64,000 bases of DNA from Paenibacillus dendrobii (GTDB lineage: Bacteria > Bacillota > Bacilli > Paenibacillales > Paenibacillaceae): the NCBI RefSeq assembly GCF_009807035.1, contig NZ_WUBI01000001.1, positions 2,170,001 to 2,234,000 of the forward strand. Reading direction: 5' to 3'. Positions within the stretch are counted from its first letter, which is position 1; every line of letters begins with the position of its first letter. The notes beneath the pieces were generated by a model that saw only the letters and a program-made list of their open reading frames with translations, made no database searches and was not told the DNA's origin. A program made the translations under genes and the position numbers. This document shows positions 53,554 through 61,275 of this stretch, one piece after another.

Positions 53554-54735
53554 TTAAAATACGATCCCGATGATCGTTGCCGACAAAAAGCTGACCAACG
53601 CCGCTCCATACAACAGCTTCAAACCGAAACCCGCAACCACATTGCCTTGCTTCTCGTGCAGGCCTTTGACGGCGCCCACGATCGTTCCGATGGAACCGAA
53701 ATTCGCGAAGGAAATCAGGAAGACCGAAACGATCGCTTTGGTGCGCTCGCTGAACTCCCCTTGAATTTTCACGAAGTCGAGCATAGCCACGAACTCATTC
53801 GCCACGATTTTGGTGGCCATGATACTTCCCGCTTGGATCGCTTCATGCCAGGGAACTCCCATTAGAAAAGCGAACGGCGCCAGCGCATAGCCAAGAATAT
53901 TCTGGAACGAAATCCCGAAGATGCCGCTGAAGATACCGTTGATCATGGAGATCAGGGCGACAAAGCCGACCAGCATGACTCCGACGATGACAACCACTTT
54001 AAATCCGTCCATGATGTATTCGCCGAGCATTTCGAAAAAGGTCTGCTTGGTCTCTTCCCGTACTTCCAGAATATCCTCATCAGGCTGCACTCGATAGGGA
54101 TTGACGATGGAAGAAATGATGAAGCCCCCGAACAGGTTCAATACGAGCGCAGCCACGACGTATTCCGGTTTCAGCATCGTCATGTACGAGCCGACTATAG
54201 ACATCGACACCGTGGACATGGCCGACGCGCATAAGGTATAGAGACGTTCGCGCGGCAGCAGCCCGATCTGCTTTTTGATGGAGATGAAGACCTCGTTTTG
54301 CCCCAAGATCGCGGAGGCAACGGCGTTATAAGATTCCAGCTTACCCATGCCGTTGACCTTGCTCAGCGCAAGCCCGATATATTTGATGATGAACGGCAGA
54401 ATCTTGTAATGCTGCAAAATTCCGATGAGCACCGACATGAATACGATCGGCATCAGCACGTGGAAGAAAAACGAGTGTATGCCTTCATTCACGATGCCGC
54501 CAAACACGAACTCGGTGCCGTCATTGGCAAAATTCAGGATTTTGGCAAAGCCGTCCGCAAAACCCCTGACCAGGAATTCGCCGATGCTTGTCTTCAGGAG
54601 GATTAGCCCCAGCACGATTTGCAAGGCGATCATGACGATAATCGGGCGGATTTTAATATTTTTCTTATCGGAGCTGGCGATCCATGCAAACGCCAAAACG
54701 ACGACCAGTCCAAGCAAAGCGATCACATATTTCAT
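53554..54735 (-). CDS. nupC: NupC/CNT family nucleoside:cation symporter
   Basis: 393 residues from ATG 54735; a GGGGG ribosome site is about 7 nt upstream. The concentrative nucleoside transporter fold shows VFGGIVNEGIHSFFFHVLMPIVFMS, NAVASAILGQNEVFISIK and KIVANEFVAMLDF, the conserved QNE and NEF motifs. It imports nucleosides with protons or sodium. It directly follows deoD (56 bp), forming a nucleoside salvage unit. Confidence 0.9.
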   Translation of the reverse strand: MKYVIALLGLVVVLAFAWIASSDKKNIKIRPIIVMIALQIVLGLILLKTSIGEFLVRGFADGFAKILNFANDGTEFVFGGIVNEGIHSFFFHVLMPIVFMSVLIGILQHYKILPFIIKYIGLALSKVNGMGKLESYNAVASAILGQNEVFISIKKQIGLLPRERLYTLCASAMSTVSMSIVGSYMTMLKPEYVVAALVLNLFGGFIISSIVNPYRVQPDEDILEVREETKQTFFEMLGEYIMDGFKVVVIVGVMLVGFVALISMINGIFSGIFGISFQNILGYALAPFAFLMGVPWHEAIQAGSIMATKIVANEFVAMLDFVKIQGEFSERTKAIVSVFLISFANFGSIGTIVGAVKGLHEKQGNVVAGFGLKLLYGAALVSFLSATIIGIVF

Positions 54736-54791
54736 ATTTGGTCCCCCTCGACACATGTGAATACAATCACAAATTATTGGGATTCGGTGCC

Positions 54792-55502
54792 TTAATCCTC
54801 CGCAATAATGGTTTCCAGCGCAATTTCGGCCATTTGATTGAACGACTGTTCGCTGTCTTTATGCGCGGACCGTTCATTCGTTAACAGCTGGCTCCCTACG
54901 GTCAAGATCGACAGCGCCTTAACGCCGTATTTGGCAGCCAGGGTATATAGCGCCGTACTTTCCATTTCCACGGACAGGACGCCGAACTCCATGAATTTAT
55001 GCAACCTTGCCATGGTCTCCCTGTAAAACTCGTCGGAATTGTAGACGTTGCCTACGAATACGTTGGCGTTTCGATCCTTCGCCTGCAAATAGGCCTTCAT
55101 CAGCATGTCAAAGTCGGCTGACGGCGCATAGTTGCAGCCCAGAAAAATTTTCTCTGTCATATTGCTATCCGAGGAAACCGCTTGAGCTAGAACAATGTCA
55201 CGGATTTGCAGTTCTTTCTGCATGGCACCGCATGTGCCGATCCGAATGAGCTTCTTCGCGCCGTAATCCCGGATCAGCTCCGTAACGTAGATGCTCATCG
55301 AGGGATTGCCCATCCCCGTGCCCTGCACCGAGACGGGAATTCCTTTATATAAGCCCGTATACCCGTACATCCCTCTGACCTCGTTGTAACAACGAGCGTT
55401 CTCGAGAAAGTGTTCGGCAACGAATTTGGCCCGTAGCGGATCACCCGGCAGCAGAACGCGTTCCGCAACCTCTCCGGCTTTAGCTTCCATATGAATACTC
55501 AT
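54792..55502 (-). CDS. deoD: DeoD-type purine nucleoside phosphorylase with altered catalytic loop
   Basis: 236 residues from ATG 55502, the normal DeoD length. It has LLPGDPLRAKF (phosphate Arg), IRIGTCGAMQ and VEMESTALYTLAAKYG (ribose-binding Glu). The usual LTVSDH motif, whose Asp protonates the purine N7, reads LTVGSQ here (about 74% along the chain), so the catalytic Asp is replaced by Ser and the His by Gln. The enzyme may prefer other substrates or be weak. It is upstream of nupC; a cre-like site is in its leader. Confidence 0.87.
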   Translation of the reverse strand: MSIHMEAKAGEVAERVLLPGDPLRAKFVAEHFLENARCYNEVRGMYGYTGLYKGIPVSVQGTGMGNPSMSIYVTELIRDYGAKKLIRIGTCGAMQKELQIRDIVLAQAVSSDSNMTEKIFLGCNYAPSADFDMLMKAYLQAKDRNANVFVGNVYNSDEFYRETMARLHKFMEFGVLSVEMESTALYTLAAKYGVKALSILTVGSQLLTNERSAHKDSEQSFNQMAEIALETIIAED

Positions 55503-55540
55503 GTTGATGTTTCTCCCTTCAAAATAACTGTTTGCGAATT

Positions 55541-55554
55541 CGTAATCGCTTACA
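55541..55554 (-). promoter_or_regulatory. Candidate cre site before deoD-nupC
   Basis: On the minus strand TGTAAGCGATTACG fits 13 of 14 cre positions, 38 bp before the deoD start. Confidence 0.55.
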
Positions 55555-55635
55555 ATATTCATCTTAAAAGGAGTCCGGCAGAGAAACTAGTCCAATTGGG
55601 GCCGTTGGATAAGGGAGAAAAAGGACCACAACCAC

Positions 55636-57075
55636 TCAAATAAGCAGCTCCTGCCGGATATTTTCCAAATCTCTTTTCGTTGGAATCGTCGAAATAATGA
55701 CTGTCGGGATGCTGGTCAAGGAAACGGGGATGGTGCTGATGATGAAATCAATCTGATGCTGCGCAACGATTTCATCGGTTAGACCATGCAAAATCGAGGT
55801 CTCGATCGTCAGATCGTCGCCAATCTCTCTTTTGATCAACTTCGCGACGTAATGCCGGACCGAGAATTCTTCCCCGACAATGAGGAATGCCTTCTTGCTC
55901 CTATACCTGAGGCTGGAACTGATCATGAACGTAAGCTTGGTTAAATGGTAATCATTATAAGATATGGCAGGGTAACTCTTTTCCCAGCTGCTCATGCACT
56001 CCGAAACGGTCTTGAAAATAGGCTGTTCCGCCTGTTCGATGTAAGAAGTCAGATGGCTGCGAGAGACGGCCATAAGCTCGGGTATGGCATGATCAATCCG
56101 CAGCTTATCGATGAATTCGGCAACTTCAGAGCGAAACCTGTCACCTGCATTTAACGCAGGAAATGCACGGGTTAACAGGGTGATGAGCAGGTCAACCATA
56201 AGGCATTCCTCTTCATTCCCCTTGTCTGCTGTCCACTCTTGCCCTTCGTTCCTAAGATTACCATCCGGCACATGATACTGGCTAAGACTGAACATGGACT
56301 GCAAAAAATAAACCTCATCGCAGGTCAGATGAATCTGGTAGCGGTGCATCAATTTTTCAGAAAGCCGGGTTACCGGTCCGTAAAACAGGTTGTGCTCCCA
56401 AGCGTAGCTTCCGCCTTTCAAAGAAATGCCGTGTCCGCGCCGAACCCTTTCCACCACGATCGCCATCAGAAAAGATAAATTACGTTTGGAATTCAGAAAG
56501 TAAATCATGCCGCTCTCCCGCTCGATCTCCGTCACCCAGCCGTCCAACTGCTGATCGTCGATACCGGAAAACGGCCATCCCGTCGTCGGGAAAGCTTCAG
56601 TGAATAATTTCCATAAAAAATACCGGATATGAATCTCATTCCCCTTGAGCGTGGGCGAGGAATACGTCATACGTAGATGGAAAGGACGCAATTCCTCTTG
56701 GTTGAGATGTATGATCCATTTTTTAAAAGAGGAAAAACTCATAAAAAGGGCCTCTGCCATTTCTTCGGCGGAAGCCTCTCCGTCTTTCGTCAGTACAAGC
56801 TGCATTAGCCGGAAATAGGAAGTCTCCCTGAAAAGGGACGCGAGGACTTCCCGGACAGTCGTTCCGTGCCGGTCCCGGTAAAAGATGATACCTTTCCCCC
56901 TGGATACCTCAATCTGCATGGAAGCGGGAAGCAGCGTTACGGCCTCCTCCACGATTCTCTTGACGGATTTGCCGGATATGCCCAGTTCTTTCTCGATCTC
57001 CGCGAATGTAAACCAGCGCTCTTCACGATCCAGCAAATGCAGCAGCGACTTCAATTGTCTGTATTCCTTGTTCAT
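55636..57075 (-). CDS. Mga/AtxA-like helix-turn-helix and PRD regulator
   Basis: 479 residues. N-terminal winged helix (1-65, WFTFAEIEKELGISGKSVKRI), a second Mga-type helix-turn-helix (about 75-160, EEMAEALFMSFSSFKKWIIHL), PRD-like helical regions, and a C-terminal part resembling a PTS EIIB fold (KAFLIVGEEFSVRHYVAKLI onward). Such proteins are activators or antiterminators steered by PTS phosphorylation. It is upstream of deoD on the same strand with 133 bp between; it may control nucleoside salvage, but no PTS gene is nearby. Confidence 0.78.
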   Translation of the reverse strand: MNKEYRQLKSLLHLLDREERWFTFAEIEKELGISGKSVKRIVEEAVTLLPASMQIEVSRGKGIIFYRDRHGTTVREVLASLFRETSYFRLMQLVLTKDGEASAEEMAEALFMSFSSFKKWIIHLNQEELRPFHLRMTYSSPTLKGNEIHIRYFLWKLFTEAFPTTGWPFSGIDDQQLDGWVTEIERESGMIYFLNSKRNLSFLMAIVVERVRRGHGISLKGGSYAWEHNLFYGPVTRLSEKLMHRYQIHLTCDEVYFLQSMFSLSQYHVPDGNLRNEGQEWTADKGNEEECLMVDLLITLLTRAFPALNAGDRFRSEVAEFIDKLRIDHAIPELMAVSRSHLTSYIEQAEQPIFKTVSECMSSWEKSYPAISYNDYHLTKLTFMISSSLRYRSKKAFLIVGEEFSVRHYVAKLIKREIGDDLTIETSILHGLTDEIVAQHQIDFIISTIPVSLTSIPTVIISTIPTKRDLENIRQELLI

Positions 57076-57131
57076 CCCATCACCTTTTCCTGTGCTTTTC
57101 CGCTACTGCCTTTTCCTCCTGCAGCCCCCGT

Positions 57132-57944
57132 TCACCCCCATTGCTTCTCCACGCGAAAAATGCGCTGGTCGATCATAAAATTCAGCAGGATGCGGTTGAA
57201 TTCCTGAGGTTGGCATAAATGGCTCGGATAAATGGCGTCGTCGATGACGGCCTTTTGAGCGCATGCGAACGTTTCTGCAGCTCGGTTCATTTGCTTGACG
57301 AACCATTCACTCTGCTTGCCGGCCACGCATAATATAGGCATTCTCAGGCGCGAAGAGTTAGAGTCCACATCGATTTTCAGTAACGCCATCCGCTGTTTGA
57401 TGGATTCCGTCGGCCGTTTGTGGAACAATTCATCCCTTAGTATGCTGTAAGCAGGCACCCACCGGTTATAAGTCACCCGAAGCGACCTGAGGAAAAATTC
57501 TGCCGGAAGATAATAGGATATCCAACTGCATGCCTCAAAAAACTTCCAGAGGCTGCTTTTTGTCCCGTACGGGCCGAAAAAATAGCTGTCCACCAGCACC
57601 AGCGCATTCACCTTATCCGGACTATATGCCGCGAATTTTTGCGCAAGCAAGCTTCCGCTCGAACAACCAACCAGCGTTACTTTGGCAAGATTCAGCTTAT
57701 CCAGCAGCTCATTCAAATCCTTGCACTGCGTATCTATAATATCCTCAACTTCGACGTTTAATTTTCCGGAATTGCCGTAACCTCTTAAATCGAGCACAAT
57801 TACTTGTGCCCGCTGGCTGAAATATTCGATCTGCGGCTCGAACATATGGTGGGTTGAAAGATGTCCATGAATGAAGACAATCGGCGCGCCGCTGCCATGC
57901 GTCTCATAATATAATGTGGTTCCGTTCACTTGTATGTTGGGCAA
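57132..57944 (-). CDS. Alpha/beta hydrolase under tandem c-di-AMP riboswitches
   Basis: 270 residues from TTG 57944, supported by AGGAG at 7 nt; the open frame to 58085 runs back through the leader terminator and is not likely coding. Sequence: PIVFIHGHLSTHHM (oxyanion His-Gly), VLDLRGYGNSG, nucleophile elbow GCSSGS, and late DAIYPSHLCQP with the His. It is a cytoplasmic hydrolase of the YdjP/haloperoxidase-like group with unknown substrate. The roughly 600-nt leader carries two c-di-AMP aptamers, each followed by a hairpin that could terminate transcription, so expression should fall when c-di-AMP is high. Confidence 0.8.
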   Translation of the reverse strand: MPNIQVNGTTLYYETHGSGAPIVFIHGHLSTHHMFEPQIEYFSQRAQVIVLDLRGYGNSGKLNVEVEDIIDTQCKDLNELLDKLNLAKVTLVGCSSGSLLAQKFAAYSPDKVNALVLVDSYFFGPYGTKSSLWKFFEACSWISYYLPAEFFLRSLRVTYNRWVPAYSILRDELFHKRPTESIKQRMALLKIDVDSNSSRLRMPILCVAGKQSEWFVKQMNRAAETFACAQKAVIDDAIYPSHLCQPQEFNRILLNFMIDQRIFRVEKQWG

Positions 57945-58016
57945 CTTCCTTCTCCTCTCTACCTTAACGTGATGCCATGGATGCCTTTCTTCAGGCAGAT
58001 GAAAAACAAACGCAAA

Positions 58017-58062
58017 AAAAGAAGCATCGAAAAGAGGACCTCTTCTCAATGCTTCTTTGCGC
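58017..58062 (-). terminator. Riboswitch-controlled terminator B before alpha/beta hydrolase gene
   Basis: Stem AAAGAAGCAT / ATGCTTCTTT with an inner AAGAGG/CCTCTT stem and, on the minus strand, seven Ts. A second small hairpin CAAGGC/GCCTTG (58062-58080) lies next to it and may be part of the switching structure. Confidence 0.75.
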
Positions 58063-58116
58063 AAGGCGAAAAAAGCCTTGTTCAAAACCGCATATATACA
58101 GGTTGCCTCTCTTGTT

Positions 58117-58254
58117 ACGCTTGCGAGGTTAGCTGACGGATTCGGACTTAAGAGTAGCCCTACTCATTGGCATGAGATTCACCCCATGTGACGATCATCA
58201 ACATATCGTCACGGCCGGTTCCCCCGCTTTCCGCGATCCGCGGAAATTCAGCGA
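58117..58254 (-). ncRNA. c-di-AMP riboswitch (ydaO/yuaA type), aptamer B
   Basis: On the minus strand the sequence has the conserved ydaO blocks in order: CGCTGAAT at the 5' P1, AGCGGGGGAACC, ATGGGGTGAATCTCAT, TAGGGCTAC, and CCGAATCCGTCAGCTAACC then CGCAAGCG at the 3' P1. About 138 nt, full aptamer. This class turns genes off when c-di-AMP binds. The terminator-like hairpin at 58017-58062 follows. Confidence 0.93.
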
Positions 58255-58283
58255 TATAGACAAATGATTAAATTAGCGCACAG

Positions 58284-58309
58284 AAAAACACAGAGCGGGT
58301 ACCCTGTGC
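58284..58309 (-). terminator. Riboswitch-associated terminator A
   Basis: On the minus strand CACAG / CTGTG with inner GGG/CCC, followed by TTTTT. It sits between aptamers A and B; a short stem makes it weaker than terminator B. Confidence 0.6.
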
Positions 58310-58350
58310 TTACGTTTCATAGCTCACAGTTTCACTCCTCTCTCATAGCG

Positions 58351-58524
58351 ACGCTTACGAGGTTAGCTGACGGATTCGGGCAGTGAGAGTTGCCCTACGG
58401 ATGCAGACGGCCTATGACCATCTGATCCGATTCACCCCTTGCATTGACATCACCCGCTCCGATAGCAGAAATGAAAGTCTATGCCAATATGGTTCCCCCG
58501 CTTTTCACAATGAAAATTCAGCGT
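58351..58524 (-). ncRNA. c-di-AMP riboswitch (ydaO/yuaA type), aptamer A
   Basis: Minus-strand blocks in order: ACGCTGAAT (P1), AAAGCGGGGGAACC, AAGGGGTGAATCGGAT, CCGTAGGGCAAC, and CCGAATCCGTCAGCTAACC then CGTAAGCGT (3' P1). About 174 nt; it has a longer P3-type insertion than aptamer B. It is the first of two tandem copies and is followed by its own short hairpin and T run. Confidence 0.93.
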
Positions 58525-58561
58525 AAATTCAATGGCCTGCAAAAAGACTAACAATGAACTG

Positions 58562-58590
58562 AATATACGCCTGAGCAAGCAAACTGTAAA
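58562..58590 (-). promoter_or_regulatory. Promoter of the tandem-riboswitch transcript
   Basis: Minus strand: TTTACA (58585-58590), 17-bp spacer, TATATT (58562-58567). Transcription would begin near 58555, about 30 nt before aptamer A, and no gene is present between this promoter and the alpha/beta hydrolase. Confidence 0.65.
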
Positions 58591-58822
58591 GCATGGGGAA
58601 CACAGAATTCGGGGCTTTTTCGATACCTTTAATGGATTACCTATCATTTATACAACTTTGTCATTCAATATCTTCGTTTATCTCAATTTCTCTTGGCTTT
58701 ATGTTCCCCACAATCCGATTTCAGATCGATTTGGCAAAAGGGAGCCTATTAATGAGGCAGAATATCTTCGATTGCCATGCTTTCACAGCGGGCAGAAGGT
58801 GATTCGCTGTTGAATTGCTCGC

Positions 58823-58862
58823 AAAAAAAACCGCCAGCCGGAATATTTTCCAGTGACGGTTT
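58823..58862 (-). terminator. Terminator after YxjG-like methionine synthase gene
   Basis: Minus-strand hairpin AAACCGTCACTGG / CCGGCTGGCGGTTT with eight following Ts, 7 bp after the stop. Confidence 0.83.
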
Positions 58863-58868
58863 ATGAAC

Positions 58869-60005
58869 TTATTTCCAAATCTCATCGGCGATCTCTTTGA
58901 TAAAAGCCAGCTTATTCCACTGCTGCTCTTCCGTCAGGATATTTCCTTCTTCGGTCGAGGCAAATCCGCATTGCGGGCTGAGGCAGATATGATTGATGTC
59001 CACATATTTCGCTGCTTCCTTGATCCGATTGATGATTTCCTGCTTATCTTCCAGCTCTCCTGTCTTGGAGGAGTGAAGTCCCAGCACGACCTGCTGGTCC
59101 TTCAGGAATCTCAGCGGTGCAAAGTCTCCTGCGCGATCCGTATCGAATTCCAGATAGTACGCATCGATATGATCCACACCGAAGAGTGTTTCCGCCACAG
59201 GCTCATAGCCTCCGGCAGATGCCCAAGTCGAATGATAGTTACCGCGGCAGACATGCGTTGTTATGATCAGATCCTCGGGCAGACCGGTGATCGCCTCCTG
59301 ATTCAAGGTGGCGTACAGCTTCGTAATATCCGAAACATTGACGCCCTCCTGCTGTCTGGCTTCCCAGTAGTTTTTGTCGCAGAGCATTCCCCACGTGCAA
59401 TCGTCCAACTGCACGCTTCGGCACCCTGCCTCGTAAAGGTCCAGAATTGCTGCTTTATAAGCCTTGGCGATATCCTCCACCAGATCTCCCGTGCTGCTAT
59501 AGAAAGCATCCGTGCTCTCTTTATTGTCCGCGCGCTGCAGTTCGGCAAGAAACTGGGCTGGGGCCGGTATCGTTTGGCGAGCAATCGCATCGTCCCCTGC
59601 CGCTTGCTTCAAAAATTTGAAATGCTCGACAAAAGGATGTCCGGTATAGCCGATTTTGCCGTACAGGCGCGCCGTTTCAGCTCTGGTTTCTTCGCCCTGG
59701 AACAGGTAGCCCTGATCCACGGTTTGCTTTTCAACGCCGTCCAACCCCCACATGAAATCCAGGTGCCACCAGGAACGTCTGAACTCGCCATCTGTCACGG
59801 CTTTTAAGCCAACCGATTTTTGTTTCTCGACAAGCTTGATAATCTCCTGGTCTTCAATGCTTTTCAGCTCGGCAGCTGAAATCTCGTTATTTTGAAAGCG
59901 GGCTCTCGCTTCTTTTAATACTTCCGGGCGCAGAAAGCTTCCCACGTGATCATGTCTAAAAGGCGTTGCTGTTCTTTGCTGTGCATTTTCCGTTATTGTG
60001 CTCAT
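58869..60005 (-). CDS. YxjG/YxjH-like cobalamin-independent methionine synthase family protein
   Basis: 378 residues, the size of the single-domain MetE C-terminal type. HVGSFLRP at the N-terminus, TDGEFRRSWW, LDDCTW, and the zinc site His-Cys in THVCRGNYHS with a final Cys in LSPQCGFAS. It transfers a methyl group to homocysteine or a related thiol. B. subtilis YxjG and YxjH are S-box regulated; here I see no S-box or T-box but a LysR-type box and an upstream lysR gene. Confidence 0.87.
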   Translation of the reverse strand: MSTITENAQQRTATPFRHDHVGSFLRPEVLKEARARFQNNEISAAELKSIEDQEIIKLVEKQKSVGLKAVTDGEFRRSWWHLDFMWGLDGVEKQTVDQGYLFQGEETRAETARLYGKIGYTGHPFVEHFKFLKQAAGDDAIARQTIPAPAQFLAELQRADNKESTDAFYSSTGDLVEDIAKAYKAAILDLYEAGCRSVQLDDCTWGMLCDKNYWEARQQEGVNVSDITKLYATLNQEAITGLPEDLIITTHVCRGNYHSTWASAGGYEPVAETLFGVDHIDAYYLEFDTDRAGDFAPLRFLKDQQVVLGLHSSKTGELEDKQEIINRIKEAAKYVDINHICLSPQCGFASTEEGNILTEEQQWNKLAFIKEIADEIWK

Positions 60006-60060
60006 CCTTCATTCTCCTCCAGCCGTCTATATCGTTAAGAGAAAGATATCACACCTTTAC

Positions 60061-60112
60061 GGTTATAGCGTAACTTCTAATAACTATAGCCGGTTATAGC
60101 CAAAAGCTATAT
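60061..60112. promoter_or_regulatory. LysR-type MET-box-like operator with repeated TATAGC elements
   Basis: A 17-bp palindrome TATAGC-CAAAA-GCTATA (60095-60111) plus further TATAGC copies at 60064-60069 and 60085-60090 in the same orientation. The palindrome resembles the streptococcal MtaR/MetR box. It lies between the LysR gene and the methionine synthase gene. Confidence 0.6.
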
Positions 60113-60155
60113 CTAACGAAGTTTGTTCTCATTTCCCGTCACGAACGCCCGATTC

Positions 60156-61058
60156 TCAATTCGCAATCGCTTCATGCAGCGCTTCGATATAAGCAGACGC
60201 CAGCTTGGACAAGGCCGCATTCTGATGGCAGATCCAACCAACCTTAATGGTTTCTTCAATATCCAGAGGCACCGGGATAATCTCGTTCCCATTCAAATCC
60301 GCACTCAGTACGCCCGTTGAAATCGTATAGCCGTTAAGACCGATCAACAAGTTGAACAGTGTCGCCCGGTCATTGACACGAATGCTTTTCGGATGCGACA
60401 GCGTGCTCAGAATTTCCTCGGAAAAATGAAATGAATTAAATTCTCCCTGTTCAAAAGACAGGTATGGATAGTCCTGCAGCTGATCAACGGTTACGATCGA
60501 CTGCTTCGCAAGGGGATTCTGAACGCTGATAAAAATATGCGGCTTTGCCGTAAACAGACTTGTGAATTTCAAATTCGCATCCTTCAGGAGCCTATTGATC
60601 ACCTTGCTGTTGAACTCGTTCAGATATAGAATGCCGATTTCACTGCGCTGACTTTTGACATCCTGGATAATCTCATGGGTTTTGGTCTCGCGCAGCGCTA
60701 GCTCATACTCATCATGACCATACTCCCGCACCAGATTCACGAATGCGTTAACTGCAAAAGCATAATGCTGGGTCGACACCGAAAAGTGCTGCGGCGAGGG
60801 CTTCGCGTTCAAATACCGGCCTTCCAGCAGCTCCGCCTGCTCAATCACCTGCCGTGCATAACCCAGGAACTCCGCTCCCTCCTTGGACAGAGATATGCCT
60901 TTGTTCGTACGCTCAAAAATCGTAATCCTGATTTCTTCCTCCAAATCCTTGATCGCATTGGACAGGCTGGGCTGGGATATAAACAACCGCTTGGCGGCTT
61001 CATTCATGGAGCCCCGGTTGGCGACCTCGATTACGTATTTCAGCTGCTGTAATGTCAC
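60156..61058 (-). CDS. LysR family regulator, probable methionine or sulfur regulator
   Basis: 300 residues. Helix-turn-helix (1-60) with GSMNEAAKRLFISQPSLSNAIKDLE; the effector domain contains SVSTQHYAFAVNAFV, ERHEI-like THEIIQDVKSQRSEIGILYLNEFN and the PLDIEETIKVGWICHQN tail, features of CysR/CmbR/YxjO-like regulators of Firmicutes. It is directly upstream of the YxjG-like gene on the same strand, with a box of TATAGC repeats between, and probably controls it in response to a methionine or cysteine precursor. Confidence 0.84.
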   Translation of the reverse strand: MTLQQLKYVIEVANRGSMNEAAKRLFISQPSLSNAIKDLEEEIRITIFERTNKGISLSKEGAEFLGYARQVIEQAELLEGRYLNAKPSPQHFSVSTQHYAFAVNAFVNLVREYGHDEYELALRETKTHEIIQDVKSQRSEIGILYLNEFNSKVINRLLKDANLKFTSLFTAKPHIFISVQNPLAKQSIVTVDQLQDYPYLSFEQGEFNSFHFSEEILSTLSHPKSIRVNDRATLFNLLIGLNGYTISTGVLSADLNGNEIIPVPLDIEETIKVGWICHQNAALSKLASAYIEALHEAIAN

Positions 61059-61275
61059 GGTTTTTGATCCTTTCTGTGCTTCGATTCTATTTTATTTCAT
61101 TATAGACGATCAGATTATGCAAAGGTAATACATTCACTGACGAACGCCAAAACACTTCGCCTAACCAACATCCGGATCGCTCCAATAGCCCCGGCGAGCA
61201 CAGGACACATGCGTTTTATGTTATATTCTTTGTACATTCCAAATCCATTTACGCATAAAGGAGTTACAATCAACG

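Noticed and set aside
53554..53764. Small plus-strand frames opposite nupC
   Set aside because: Antisense shadows of membrane helices.
57945..58085. N-terminal extension of the alpha/beta hydrolase up to an ATG at 58085
   Set aside because: It would run through the terminator hairpin and spacer after riboswitch B; the TTG at 57944 has a proper ribosome site and family sequence begins there.
58255..58350. Short reading frame of 15 codons between the two riboswitch aptamers
   Set aside because: The nearest ribosome-site-like sequence is 14 nt from the ATG, and the frame overlaps the terminator hairpin; no sign of a real peptide.
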